34,617 nucleotides of DNA from a virus, in the IMG/VR virus record IMGVR_UViG_3300031963_000512, positions 1 to 34,617 of that record; one strand, written 5' to 3'. Within the stretch, counting starts at the first letter, position 1. Each line of letters starts with the position of its first letter. Under the pieces are notes generated by a model. It ran no database searches, had not been told where the DNA came from, and saw only the letters and a program-made list of their open reading frames with translations. A program made the position numbers and the translations under genes. This document shows, piece by piece, positions 21,305 to 30,727 of this stretch.

Positions 21305-24154
21305 ATGAGAAAACAATTTTACGAAAAAGCACTACCATCGCAGGGCGTCTACTGCGTTGCGTTGATCAATGCCGAGACGAAACGAACACGACATGAGTAC
21401 GTCTACAACGTAACGGAATTGGAAGAGGTACTAGCTAAGTACTCCAACCAGACTGAATACAACGTATACGTCGCTCCCTGCTCGTTCCAAGACGAGAGTC
21501 GTAACTCCAACAATGCGTTGTTTGGGCGCTCGTTCTTTGTTGACCTTGATGTCAATCACGGTAGCGTCTGTTACACGAGCAAAGAAGAAGCTTTAAATGC
21601 ACTAACTGAGTTCCTCAACGAGCATGACTTGCCTCCGCCTGTTCGGATCGACTCCGGTGGTGGTATTCAAGCGTACTGGCTGTTTGAGGAAGACGTATCG
21701 GCGGAAGAATGGAAGGTTGTTGCGGCGCTGTTCAAACAGTTCTGCATGGACAATGGCCTTCTGATCGACCCTGCTGTGACGGCAGATGCTGCTCGCATCA
21801 TGCGTTGCCCTGAGACGATGAACCTTCGGGTGCAGGCTGCCTCTAAGTTTATTGACGACGAGTTCAACCAGTACGACTTTGGTGCATTTAAATCTTTCCT
21901 AGGCGGCGAAGAGGCCGTCGAGTCTATCGAGCAGATCAAGACTAAGTCTCGCGGGATGGATGAAGAGACCAAGGCCATCGCCCGTCTCGACAACTTTCAA
22001 GACTCGTTCGCTGTGCTGGCTGAGAAGAGTCTCTCCGGCAACGGCTGTAACCAGATTAAGTACGCCATCGAGAACCGCGAGACCCTGCCATACGGTCTAT
22101 GGTTCGGGGCCTTGTCGATTGCTCAACGATGCGTCGATAGAGAAGGTGCGATCCGTGCTGTATCTGAAGGACACCCGGACTACACGTACGAGAAAGCAGA
22201 GCAGAAAGCCCAAGAGACGGCCAAGGCTAGTGGCCCGTGGACATGCACTAAGTTTGGCGAGGAGTTCCCGGACGGCTGCGAAGACTGTCCATTCCGGGGG
22301 CAGTTCACATCGCCGATTGCCTTGGCGCGACAGGTCCGGTTACCGACACAGGAGACCGCTCCACTCCCAGTGCCCGAAGAGGACGCAGTATGGGGCGAGG
22401 CTAGCAATCAAGACCTACTAATTTTCCCGGAGTATTTAGAGCCGTTCAGCCGCAGCGCACGGGGCAGCATCATGTACAGTCCACCGGCTACCATCGACAA
22501 GACCGGTAAAGTGGTGCAGCACCCACCGATAGAGTTGATAACGCGTCCGGTGTACCCATACAAGCGTATGTTCAGCCCGCATGACGGCGAATGTTTCATG
22601 GTTCGAACAGTCATGCCGATGGACGGATACCGGGAATTCATGCTGCCGGTAGATCAAGTGTATTCGCAGGAGCATCTGACTAAGGCGCTCGTGCAAAGCG
22701 GGGCGACGTTTGACCCCGAGAAGACTAAGTACGTTATGAAATATTTCATTCGCTGGGCAGAGTACCTGTCGAGCGTGGGGAGGGCAGAACAAATGAGAAT
22801 GCAAATGGGATGGACGGCAGAGCGAGACGGCTTTGTCATCGGCAACAATGAAGTTAAGCCTGACGGAGAAGTGGTCAAAGCCGCTTCGTCTCCGCTGGTC
22901 CGTGGCGTGGCACAGCATTTAAAGCCTGCTGGCGACTACGCGGTTTGGAAGTGGGCGACGACTATTTTCAATCGCCCCGGTTTCGAGATGCAGGCATTCG
23001 GAATGATGACCGGGTTCGGTTCTCCTCTGATGAGCCTGACGACGGTGGCGGGGGCATCGCTCTGCTTCCTGAGCGCCAACTCAGGTACAGGTAAGACCGG
23101 CTCGCTCTACGGTGCAATCAGCATCTGGGGGCATCCCAAAGAACTGAGCCTTGTGGATCAAGGTGCGACACAGAACGGTTTCATCGGACGTTATCTGAAC
23201 CTGAAGAACCTGCCACTTGGTATTGACGAGGCATCCAACGCTAAGGCTGAGGATCTGGCTAAGCTGATTCACGCGGTGTCGCACGGTAAGGCCAAGGTTC
23301 GAATGCAGTCCTCGGTTAATGCTGAGCGCGAGCACGAAGCCTCGGCATCGATGATTACGTTCTTCACGACGAACCAATCCATCTACAACAAGTTGGAGAC
23401 ACTCAAGGCGCGACCTGATGGTGAGATGGCCCGCCTCGTTGAGTTCACGGTCAAGCAGCCGGACTGGTTCAACGACGACGTGGGTATCGCGCACTTCGAT
23501 AAATTTAAATATCACTACGGGCACGCTGGCATTGAGTTCATCCAGCACTACTACAAGCGCGGTGAGCTTTACGTCAAAGACTTAGTGGATAAGTGGTACA
23601 AGCGTTTCAATGACGCTGTGGGTAACGACACGGGCTACCGCTTCTATCGTAACTTGGTAGCTGCCACATTCGCTGGCGGTGAACTGGCCGTCGAGGCTGG
23701 GATCGTCGAACTTGACCTTGAGCGTATTTTCAACGCCGTCATACTGGAGATCATTCAATTGAAGGACGATACCGTTAAGATCAATAAGACCGACTACCCT
23801 GCGCTGGTCACCGAGTTCCTGCTCAACAACTGGGCTGGCATGTTGGTGTTGGACGACAACAATCGCGTGGTGCAGGAGCCTATGTACGGCAGGCCACTGA
23901 TCGCCCGGTCAGAGATTACAGACAGTATGCAGTACATCTCCAAGAACGAATTTAAGAAATTCTTGGTAGAAAAGCAGGTAAGTAGCCGTGAGTTTGAGAA
24001 GGCTATGGAGCAGCACGGCCTCATTAAGAAGATCGACCGGCATCGTCTCTCGACGGGTTGGAACAAAGGTATTCATGCGAATGCGGTTGCAGTGTATGCC
24101 ATCAAAGCTAAGTTGCCGGACGAGTTGTTGAAGCAGAATGAATCAAGTACCTGA
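21305..24154 (+). CDS. Primase-helicase fusion (AEP-like primase + DUF927-like ATPase), 949 aa
   Basis: The N-terminal 200 residues look like an archaeo-eukaryotic primase: FFVDLDVNHG gives D80 and D82, followed by RIDSGGGIQAYWLF and DPAVTADAARIMRCPETMNL. Residues 250-340 hold a region common in phage primases (GCNQIKYAIE, ALSIAQRCVDREGAIRAVSE) with cysteines near 313-330 (C-T-K-F...CEDCPF) that may bind zinc. From about 540 there is a DUF927-like ATPase with Walker A NSGTGKT (K597). It would prime and unwind DNA at the fork. No ribosome site is visible before the ATG at 21305, unlike most genes here. Confidence 0.85.
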   Translation: MRKQFYEKALPSQGVYCVALINAETKRTRHEYVYNVTELEEVLAKYSNQTEYNVYVAPCSFQDESRNSNNALFGRSFFVDLDVNHGSVCYTSKEEALNALTEFLNEHDLPPPVRIDSGGGIQAYWLFEEDVSAEEWKVVAALFKQFCMDNGLLIDPAVTADAARIMRCPETMNLRVQAASKFIDDEFNQYDFGAFKSFLGGEEAVESIEQIKTKSRGMDEETKAIARLDNFQDSFAVLAEKSLSGNGCNQIKYAIENRETLPYGLWFGALSIAQRCVDREGAIRAVSEGHPDYTYEKAEQKAQETAKASGPWTCTKFGEEFPDGCEDCPFRGQFTSPIALARQVRLPTQETAPLPVPEEDAVWGEASNQDLLIFPEYLEPFSRSARGSIMYSPPATIDKTGKVVQHPPIELITRPVYPYKRMFSPHDGECFMVRTVMPMDGYREFMLPVDQVYSQEHLTKALVQSGATFDPEKTKYVMKYFIRWAEYLSSVGRAEQMRMQMGWTAERDGFVIGNNEVKPDGEVVKAASSPLVRGVAQHLKPAGDYAVWKWATTIFNRPGFEMQAFGMMTGFGSPLMSLTTVAGASLCFLSANSGTGKTGSLYGAISIWGHPKELSLVDQGATQNGFIGRYLNLKNLPLGIDEASNAKAEDLAKLIHAVSHGKAKVRMQSSVNAEREHEASASMITFFTTNQSIYNKLETLKARPDGEMARLVEFTVKQPDWFNDDVGIAHFDKFKYHYGHAGIEFIQHYYKRGELYVKDLVDKWYKRFNDAVGNDTGYRFYRNLVAATFAGGELAVEAGIVELDLERIFNAVILEIIQLKDDTVKINKTDYPALVTEFLLNNWAGMLVLDDNNRVVQEPMYGRPLIARSEITDSMQYISKNEFKKFLVEKQVSSREFEKAMEQHGLIKKIDRHRLSTGWNKGIHANAVAVYAIKAKLPDELLKQNESST

Positions 24155-24338
24155 GCCGGAATGGATATTCCCATTCGATCAGATGAACGTGGGCGACAGT
24201 TTCTTTATACCGACGCTACGCCCCGCTGAGCTATTGTTTGCCGTGGATAACCGAGCCAAGGTGGCAGGGGTGAAGGTGAAAGCCTTTCCCTCGTCCAAGG
24301 ATGGACGCCTCGGCATCCGTGTATGGCGCGTGGCCTAG
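24138..24338 (+). CDS. Small phage protein, DUF7303-like, 66 aa
   Basis: The product runs EWIFPFDQMNVGDSFFIPTL to SSKDGRLGIRVWRVA. A VGDSFF turn followed by a C-terminal G-x-R-V-W-R-V is a pattern in a widespread family of 60-90 residue phage proteins of unknown role. The start lies inside the end of the primase gene (17-bp overlap). Its TAG stop shares the palindrome CTAG (24335-24338) with the stop of the large leftward gene. Confidence 0.78.
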   Translation: MNQVPEPEWIFPFDQMNVGDSFFIPTLRPAELLFAVDNRAKVAGVKVKAFPSSKDGRLGIRVWRVA

Positions 24339-27300
24339 GGTACTAAGTTCTTAGCTGCGCCGAATCGGTAGTAATCGTCGATGTCTTCTTCGTATGTTTT
24401 GTAAAGACCGTCTACCTGATTCATGAATACGTCGCGGCTCTTGTTGATTTCTTTCTTGTAGTTTTTTCGATCTTTCGGCGTTTCAGCATAGATCTCACCC
24501 ACGGCGGTCATCTCCCGCAGGTTACTTAGCGCGGCGATCTGCTGGTTGTAGATGTACACAATTGCAGGTGCGTTCGGATACTTCTTGATGAAGCGTTCTG
24601 CAAAAGCGGGATCTGGATTGTTAATGGCAGTGTCGTAGCCCCGCTTGAGTACCTCGATACGCTCACGGGCCTTGTTGAACGTGATCACAGACGGGCTGAT
24701 CTTGTTACCGATGTAGCTGTCGAGAATTACCAGATCCGTCTTGGGATCAAAGTCTTTCTGCCCCGCTGCGACAAGCCCGATGTTTACGAAGTCCGACAGG
24801 ATGGATACGACGCCGTCAGCGTATGCCGTAGCGAGATACCGCAGTTCATTCGGATCGTACTGCACGCGACCATCTGTAGCTGCCAAGATTTTTTTAGAAG
24901 CATAGCGATACATCTCTTCGATGTTCTCAGAACCCGCGTATGCAGGCCCATAGCGGTTGTAATAGTCGCGGTAGATAGACTGCCCAGTACCACTCATGTT
25001 GACGCCGTATTCAAAGAATGGACGTATAGCGGTGGGCATCAATGAACTCATCAGCCAATTGAACGGCGCGTCAATCGGGTTGTATCGAGCAACCGGCAAT
25101 GGAAGATAACTATCGACCGCAATAGAAGCCACGTTACCGAGTAAGTCTTTCGTCGAAGCCTTGCCACCAGCACCGGCCAAAGCAGAAGTCTGGGCGGCGA
25201 CCTGAGCGCCGATTGCTGCAAAAGCTCCCATGCCGAATCCCCACGGGATCTGGAAGAACTTTTCCTTCATAGACGGCAAGCCAAGCCAGTCTAGCGGTAT
25301 GCGGATGTTACGGGTCCAAAGTTCCTTATTGTCCTCAGCGACGACATTCTTCGGATCTTCGTCATCTTCGCCGATAAAGTCTTTGGCTGCCGCGCCGAGT
25401 GACAATGCCATCATGTACATCATGTAGCCAAAGCCAGCATAGATGCCAATCGTGAACTGGGCGTTACGCTTCAGTTGTGTGTAGCGTTTAGCGTAGGCGG
25501 CCTTAGCTTCAGGATCGTTACGGAGGTCTTCCGGGAGTTCTTCCAGAATACGATCCATGTTCTCAGAGCGCCCAGTCAGCCGCAGAGCAGGCATGATGGC
25601 GTCAAACGCTCTAACTGCACCTGTGGCAGACGGGTTGAAGAACGCATACAGAGCGCCCGGTATCTTATTCAGACCCTTCTTTTCAAAGTTAGCTAAGTTC
25701 TTGGCAAAGCTAACACCATACTTCTCGGCGTCCTCGGGCTTCATCTTGCGTACGTTTGAAGCGTACGACTCAGCCACACGGAACCCTTCAATACGCGCCA
25801 CCAATTCGAAGCCGTCGAGCCACAAGTCAAAGATGCGATCTGCCGCAGCCTTGTACTTTTCCATCGTTTTTCTGGCGTCAGACTTGTTTGCGTCATCGAT
25901 CAACTGCTCAAGCTTGCCACGTGTCTGCCAGCTACGGACGATGGAGACTTTGCCGCCACGCTCCAGATAGCGGTATGCATCACGAACGAACGGATCGCGC
26001 CACTGCCCAGTCTTTTCATTGAAACCACCCATCTTCTTGATGGCAGCAAAGTCGCCGCCAGAGTGGGCATAAGCGATCTTCCACACCTGCGGAAGGCGGC
26101 CTTTCAGAAATACTTCCTTGCCGACGCCAGCAAAATACTTCGCCGCATTCGCCGGGCCAAGATCCGTAGAAATAGCACCTGCGTTTGCAAACAGGTTGCG
26201 GGGGAAGTCATAGATCGCAAACTTAAGTTGATAGCGAGTATGCCCCTGACCAATGATGCTCGTAGCAGCTTGAAGGCCAGTCGTTATACGTCCACCGAGT
26301 CCTTTGGGTGGGGTCCACTCAGGACGCAACGCTTGAACGATCTTTTCGTCATCGACACGCCAGACTTCGATATCGCCATTCGGCAGGTAATTGTAGAACT
26401 TGTCCTTACCGACAAATTTCTTACCGCCCTTACCGTCTGACTCCTCAAAGTTCACTTCGCCCTTGTAGCGATCTGTGAATTTAATCACGCCCATCAACTC
26501 ACCCTTGAGGTACTTCTTGCCAGTCTTAGGGTGAGGATTCATCAAATTGACCATCGTGGGCACGATGTCGGCACGAGCAGCACGAGTTGCCGCCCTACCA
26601 GCGTTGATCTGGGTCATCAGGATGGGGCTATCAGGCGCAGTTTCTCGGCCACGGAAACCCGGCAGCCATTCATTCGGTACCGTATTTAAATACAACGCAC
26701 CGTCTCGCTTCTGCACTTCCTTCTTGACCTTGCCCATCATTGGGACGTACTTGTCCCAGCCGTACAGCTTGATGAGGTTTCTCGCGGGCTGGGTCAGGTG
26801 ATTAGCTTCGGCGTTGAACTGCATCGTCAGATTATCAAGCTCAACTAATGACTGACGAACGGCTTTGATCTCGTTGCCGAACTTAGTCATCTCCTTAGCC
26901 ATATCAGCCAAGATCTTGTTGTTGGTCTTGTAGTCCCAGTTCTCGATGATGTCGTAGTAGGGATCTTCAAAATCAACAGGGCGCTTACCCGGCTTACGAG
27001 CTTCGCCTTTCTTGTCCAACTGGCCGTACGATGCTCCGAGCGGATCGGCATATTTATCAGCATCTGCAGATTTGCGTGGCTTGCCGTCCGTGCCAATCTC
27101 GATTCCAGCCAACTCTGTCAGGCGCTTGTAGATAGCATCGCGAGTCGCATCGTCCAGAGTCTTGTCCGTCTGAACGGAATCAATCAGCATGTCTCGCAGT
27201 TGCGCGTAGCTAATCAGCTTGTCCGACCCTTTCAGGCGGATCATTGGCTTAGTCTTAAGAGGCTTCTCTTTCAGATAATTGGTCAGGCGACGTTGATCAC

Positions 27301-30300
27301 TCGTCTCAGCCGTGAAGAACGTATCAAGCTGAACCATCGCGTCGTCAAACGCCTTACCAGTACGAGCGGCGTAAGCCTTGACAGCCTTAGTGACGTTAGC
27401 CAGCTTGGGAGCCAGAATGTTTTCGTTGTTCTGATAGCGCCCGGCAGACTCATCGTTTGCTGCAGCAAGGGTGTTGCCACCATTAGCGCCAGATGCCCAG
27501 ATAGCCAGCCCTGATCGATCCAAGTCAGTTTGCTGCCGCAACAACGGGCGCTGCTGATCTTGGTAGTTACGGACTAGTTCTTCAATACTGTCCGACGAAG
27601 TCAGGTGGTTAACGAGGCCCCTGAACGTAAGCTTGTCTTCGCGAATCGCGTTGTACTTCTTACGAGTTTCTTCGTACGGATTAATCTCGGGCTTCGGTTC
27701 TTTCTCTGCCTTCTTGCGCTCTCGTCCAGCCAGAGGACTGACACCAGTTACCCCCTGAGAAGTGGGGGCTGCGAGGACTTCGCTGAAGGCTTGGCCGAGT
27801 TCACTTAGCGCAGACGCGTCACCGACCGACTTGAAGTCCAACCCGAACAGATTCGCAACCGCTTTGACAAACTCGGTCCAAATGTTCTTGCGCCCAACAG
27901 GCATGGATACTTCGATCCGCGCAAGGCGTGACTGGAACGCTGCATTTGTCAGGCCGTAGGCTAAGAACTCGTAAACGTTGTCGAACGCTTCGGGGAACTC
28001 GCGCACAAGAGAAACATCGCCCGCCTGCGTCTGCGCGAAGTCATAGAGACCAATCAGCCTTTCTACACCCAGTCGCTGCTCGTCAGTCAGTTTGCTCTTG
28101 TCGAGTTCGTATTGCCGAATTGTCTGCACCGAGCCTGCGTGAATAAGCTCGTGCATGATGTTGTTGGAGTACACCTTGTCGCGGCGTACGTACATCGTGT
28201 TATTAGCTGGGTCGTATTCAGCTAATTTAAATTCATCTTTGAGTCGTTTGAATACCTTGAGGTCTGCGCCCGGCGTTGCTTCAGTCACGACACGGACGTT
28301 GGAGAAGTCCGTTTGGTTTAGCTTTCGTGCAACTGACGTGAAGATGGGGCGATACTTTTCCGCCTTCTTCGGGTAGGCATCCACCGCAGACGCTGGCTCA
28401 ACGAGCATCTGAGTTACAGACTTAAGATCATTACTCTCCAAAGCCTGACGGAGCCTACGAGCTTGCTTCGGTAGAATCTCTTCTTCAGTGCGGGCGCGGT
28501 CGTACTGATCTCGCAACGAATCGGCAATACGATCTTGCTCAATTTGGCGCTGCGCTCTCTCTAGAGCGACTTGCTCTTGCTGCTTTAACTGCCGCGTGCG
28601 GAGGTCAATACCCGCTGCCGACTCGCCAGACTCTATGCCTTCAGCAACAGTTTCAAACCGACTGATGATCTCATCGGCCTGCTTCAATACAGGCTCGTAC
28701 CCTTCCGGGTTAGTAAGCGGATTACCCTGCTTGAGTTGAGTACGGATACGATTCAGCAGAATTGGCGTGATGCGTCCGGCGTTACGCAAGCCCTCAAGCC
28801 TGCGCTCCAAGGAATCGTACTTCTCCTGCGGGGCTTCGACCGTCTTAGTCTTCAGTGCAGGGGGAGTTGACTCTTCTCCTGCATCAATCCGTTCAGCAGT
28901 ATCAGGAGTAAGCGCCACTCTTGAGTCGATAACTTTCTCAGAGACTCTTGTTCTGGGACGGGCGGGTCTAGCTCCGGCCACTGCTGCTCCAGATACAGGT
29001 ACTCTAGTGCGCTCTCCAAGTTCTTCAGACTTAGCTTCTGCAGCAACTCGTGCATCTGCGGCGGATACATCTTTAACCTCCGTCTCTACGGGTTTTAATC
29101 GCGTAGCTTCTTCGGGTGTTAATTCAAAATTAAACGTAAAGCCCTGTTTTATACCCTGCTCTGGGTAGTCAAGATTACGTACTCTCGGGTCATCCGCAGG
29201 TATGTCTGTATAAAACAGCGGCATGTCCGGCCTGTAATTCTTGGCGTACTCTTTATCAGTAGAAGCCCAACGTCCGGTCTCTCCTTCGCCCTGTGATCCG
29301 CTGTGGTAAACACGAACCGTCTCTGCGGGTTTGACTACTTCGATAGGCTCAACTTTTTGTTCAGTAACTGCGGCCTTACGAACTTTGTCTTTACCTTGGA
29401 TGACGCCTTCATCGACCAACTGCTTACGGATCTGGCTGGCCTGAGACATCGTAATCCGTTCCATACCTTCAGGGAGGTAGGCGTTTACGGCGTTCATGAT
29501 GTACGGCGCAGCAGTCTTACCCGACTCTTGCACTTTAGTGCGGGCGATGTTCAAAGCAGTGCCAGTCTCGCCTTCAGTGACTTTCTGGACAGTCTCTTCA
29601 AACTTCTTCTTTTCTTCGTCTGCCGCCGCCTCGTCTACTTCCTCAATATCAGCGAGTAGCTTGGCCCGCTCTTCATCAACAGGCGCGGCTTCAGTGGTAG
29701 GTACTGTCGGAGGGGCTTCCCCTTCTGGCGCAGGTTCTTCGGCTACAGGTGCTTCAGGACGGAATCGACGTGAGGCTGCTTCAGCCCCAGCACCAAGGAA
29801 CCCACCTGCTATTGCCTCTAGTGCACCCGCACCAACTGCACCTCGGAATGTGGGGACATCGACGCCTTCACGCTGCAGGGCAACGTTTTGAGCCACTTGC
29901 TCTTGCGCGGCTTGAAGGGCTTCAGGTGCAGCTTCCTCCAGACCAGCCTTAACAAGATTCTTCTGAGTAATGTTGCCAGCCAATTGCTTGGCAACCGCAG
30001 GCTCGATACCGAAGCGACCAGCAGCACCGCCAATCACGGTACCCAGCAGGATCTGATCAAGGTTCTCGCCGCCGTACTCTTGGGCTAACACCGCCTTCTT
30101 TTCGGCTTCTTCAGGTGACGCACCAAGGTCAGTCAGCGTCTGCTTGACCTCATCGTAAATCGAACTCTTGACGGTGCCTGCACCCATGACAGCGCCAACA
30201 CCGGTCGAAGCCAGAAGCGCCGGGGCTTTAAGTGCCTGTGCGGCAAGACCACCCGCAATCGTTGGGACGGCAGTGCCTGCAGCCTGCGCGATCAAATCAA

Positions 30301-30718
30301 CCGGTGCCGTGGCAAAAGCTTCCAACGCTGCGCGAAGGTTAGCCCCTATGCCTTGATCCTCTGCAGCCTTCATGATCCTAGCAATTTCTTGCTGGTCATC
30401 TTTGGCTTGGGCGCTCAGCAGTCCCTGCAGGTAGTCCTCGACCCCACGGATATTCTGTGAGACTGGGTTATCTGCACCGAACGAATCGGCAATCAGACGT
30501 ACGCCAGTCGCTATACCGGTTGCGGCTTGTACAGGAACGTCAAGAGCTTGACGCAGGAATCCCGACTCTTCTTTTGGAGGCTGCAAGCCGATCTTGCTCG
30601 CAAACTCCTCATACGGGATGTCGCTGTAGTACTTGTTGTACAGCCCACGCGCAAGTTGTTCGTCGGACAGATCCTGATACTGCGGGTATTGCTGTCTGAT
30701 TTCTGCAAGAGACGGCAT
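24335..30718 (-). CDS. Large polyvalent protein, probable ejected virion protein, 2127 aa
   Basis: This is a giant multidomain protein of the phage 'large polyvalent protein' type. The N-terminus (MPSLAEIRQQYPQYQDLSDE) is typical of podovirus internal virion proteins. Residues 130-310 are Ala/Gly-rich and partly hydrophobic. Near 468 is RVYHSGSQGEGETGRWASTD, like an ART or LPD-type domain. The motif HELIH at 856-860 marks a zinc metallopeptidase. From about 1490 to 2000 lies a region like the LPD38 domain, with a hydrophobic stretch near 1755-1780 (GIYAGFGYMMYMMALSLGAA). Such proteins are thought to be carried in the capsid and injected with DNA, where their domains act on host targets. No clear ribosome site precedes the start. 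Confidence 0.82.
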   Translation of the reverse strand: MPSLAEIRQQYPQYQDLSDEQLARGLYNKYYSDIPYEEFASKIGLQPPKEESGFLRQALDVPVQAATGIATGVRLIADSFGADNPVSQNIRGVEDYLQGLLSAQAKDDQQEIARIMKAAEDQGIGANLRAALEAFATAPVDLIAQAAGTAVPTIAGGLAAQALKAPALLASTGVGAVMGAGTVKSSIYDEVKQTLTDLGASPEEAEKKAVLAQEYGGENLDQILLGTVIGGAAGRFGIEPAVAKQLAGNITQKNLVKAGLEEAAPEALQAAQEQVAQNVALQREGVDVPTFRGAVGAGALEAIAGGFLGAGAEAASRRFRPEAPVAEEPAPEGEAPPTVPTTEAAPVDEERAKLLADIEEVDEAAADEEKKKFEETVQKVTEGETGTALNIARTKVQESGKTAAPYIMNAVNAYLPEGMERITMSQASQIRKQLVDEGVIQGKDKVRKAAVTEQKVEPIEVVKPAETVRVYHSGSQGEGETGRWASTDKEYAKNYRPDMPLFYTDIPADDPRVRNLDYPEQGIKQGFTFNFELTPEEATRLKPVETEVKDVSAADARVAAEAKSEELGERTRVPVSGAAVAGARPARPRTRVSEKVIDSRVALTPDTAERIDAGEESTPPALKTKTVEAPQEKYDSLERRLEGLRNAGRITPILLNRIRTQLKQGNPLTNPEGYEPVLKQADEIISRFETVAEGIESGESAAGIDLRTRQLKQQEQVALERAQRQIEQDRIADSLRDQYDRARTEEEILPKQARRLRQALESNDLKSVTQMLVEPASAVDAYPKKAEKYRPIFTSVARKLNQTDFSNVRVVTEATPGADLKVFKRLKDEFKLAEYDPANNTMYVRRDKVYSNNIMHELIHAGSVQTIRQYELDKSKLTDEQRLGVERLIGLYDFAQTQAGDVSLVREFPEAFDNVYEFLAYGLTNAAFQSRLARIEVSMPVGRKNIWTEFVKAVANLFGLDFKSVGDASALSELGQAFSEVLAAPTSQGVTGVSPLAGRERKKAEKEPKPEINPYEETRKKYNAIREDKLTFRGLVNHLTSSDSIEELVRNYQDQQRPLLRQQTDLDRSGLAIWASGANGGNTLAAANDESAGRYQNNENILAPKLANVTKAVKAYAARTGKAFDDAMVQLDTFFTAETSDQRRLTNYLKEKPLKTKPMIRLKGSDKLISYAQLRDMLIDSVQTDKTLDDATRDAIYKRLTELAGIEIGTDGKPRKSADADKYADPLGASYGQLDKKGEARKPGKRPVDFEDPYYDIIENWDYKTNNKILADMAKEMTKFGNEIKAVRQSLVELDNLTMQFNAEANHLTQPARNLIKLYGWDKYVPMMGKVKKEVQKRDGALYLNTVPNEWLPGFRGRETAPDSPILMTQINAGRAATRAARADIVPTMVNLMNPHPKTGKKYLKGELMGVIKFTDRYKGEVNFEESDGKGGKKFVGKDKFYNYLPNGDIEVWRVDDEKIVQALRPEWTPPKGLGGRITTGLQAATSIIGQGHTRYQLKFAIYDFPRNLFANAGAISTDLGPANAAKYFAGVGKEVFLKGRLPQVWKIAYAHSGGDFAAIKKMGGFNEKTGQWRDPFVRDAYRYLERGGKVSIVRSWQTRGKLEQLIDDANKSDARKTMEKYKAAADRIFDLWLDGFELVARIEGFRVAESYASNVRKMKPEDAEKYGVSFAKNLANFEKKGLNKIPGALYAFFNPSATGAVRAFDAIMPALRLTGRSENMDRILEELPEDLRNDPEAKAAYAKRYTQLKRNAQFTIGIYAGFGYMMYMMALSLGAAAKDFIGEDDEDPKNVVAEDNKELWTRNIRIPLDWLGLPSMKEKFFQIPWGFGMGAFAAIGAQVAAQTSALAGAGGKASTKDLLGNVASIAVDSYLPLPVARYNPIDAPFNWLMSSLMPTAIRPFFEYGVNMSGTGQSIYRDYYNRYGPAYAGSENIEEMYRYASKKILAATDGRVQYDPNELRYLATAYADGVVSILSDFVNIGLVAAGQKDFDPKTDLVILDSYIGNKISPSVITFNKARERIEVLKRGYDTAINNPDPAFAERFIKKYPNAPAIVYIYNQQIAALSNLREMTAVGEIYAETPKDRKNYKKEINKSRDVFMNQVDGLYKTYEEDIDDYYRFGAAKNLVP

Positions 30719-30727
30719 GGCGGTATC

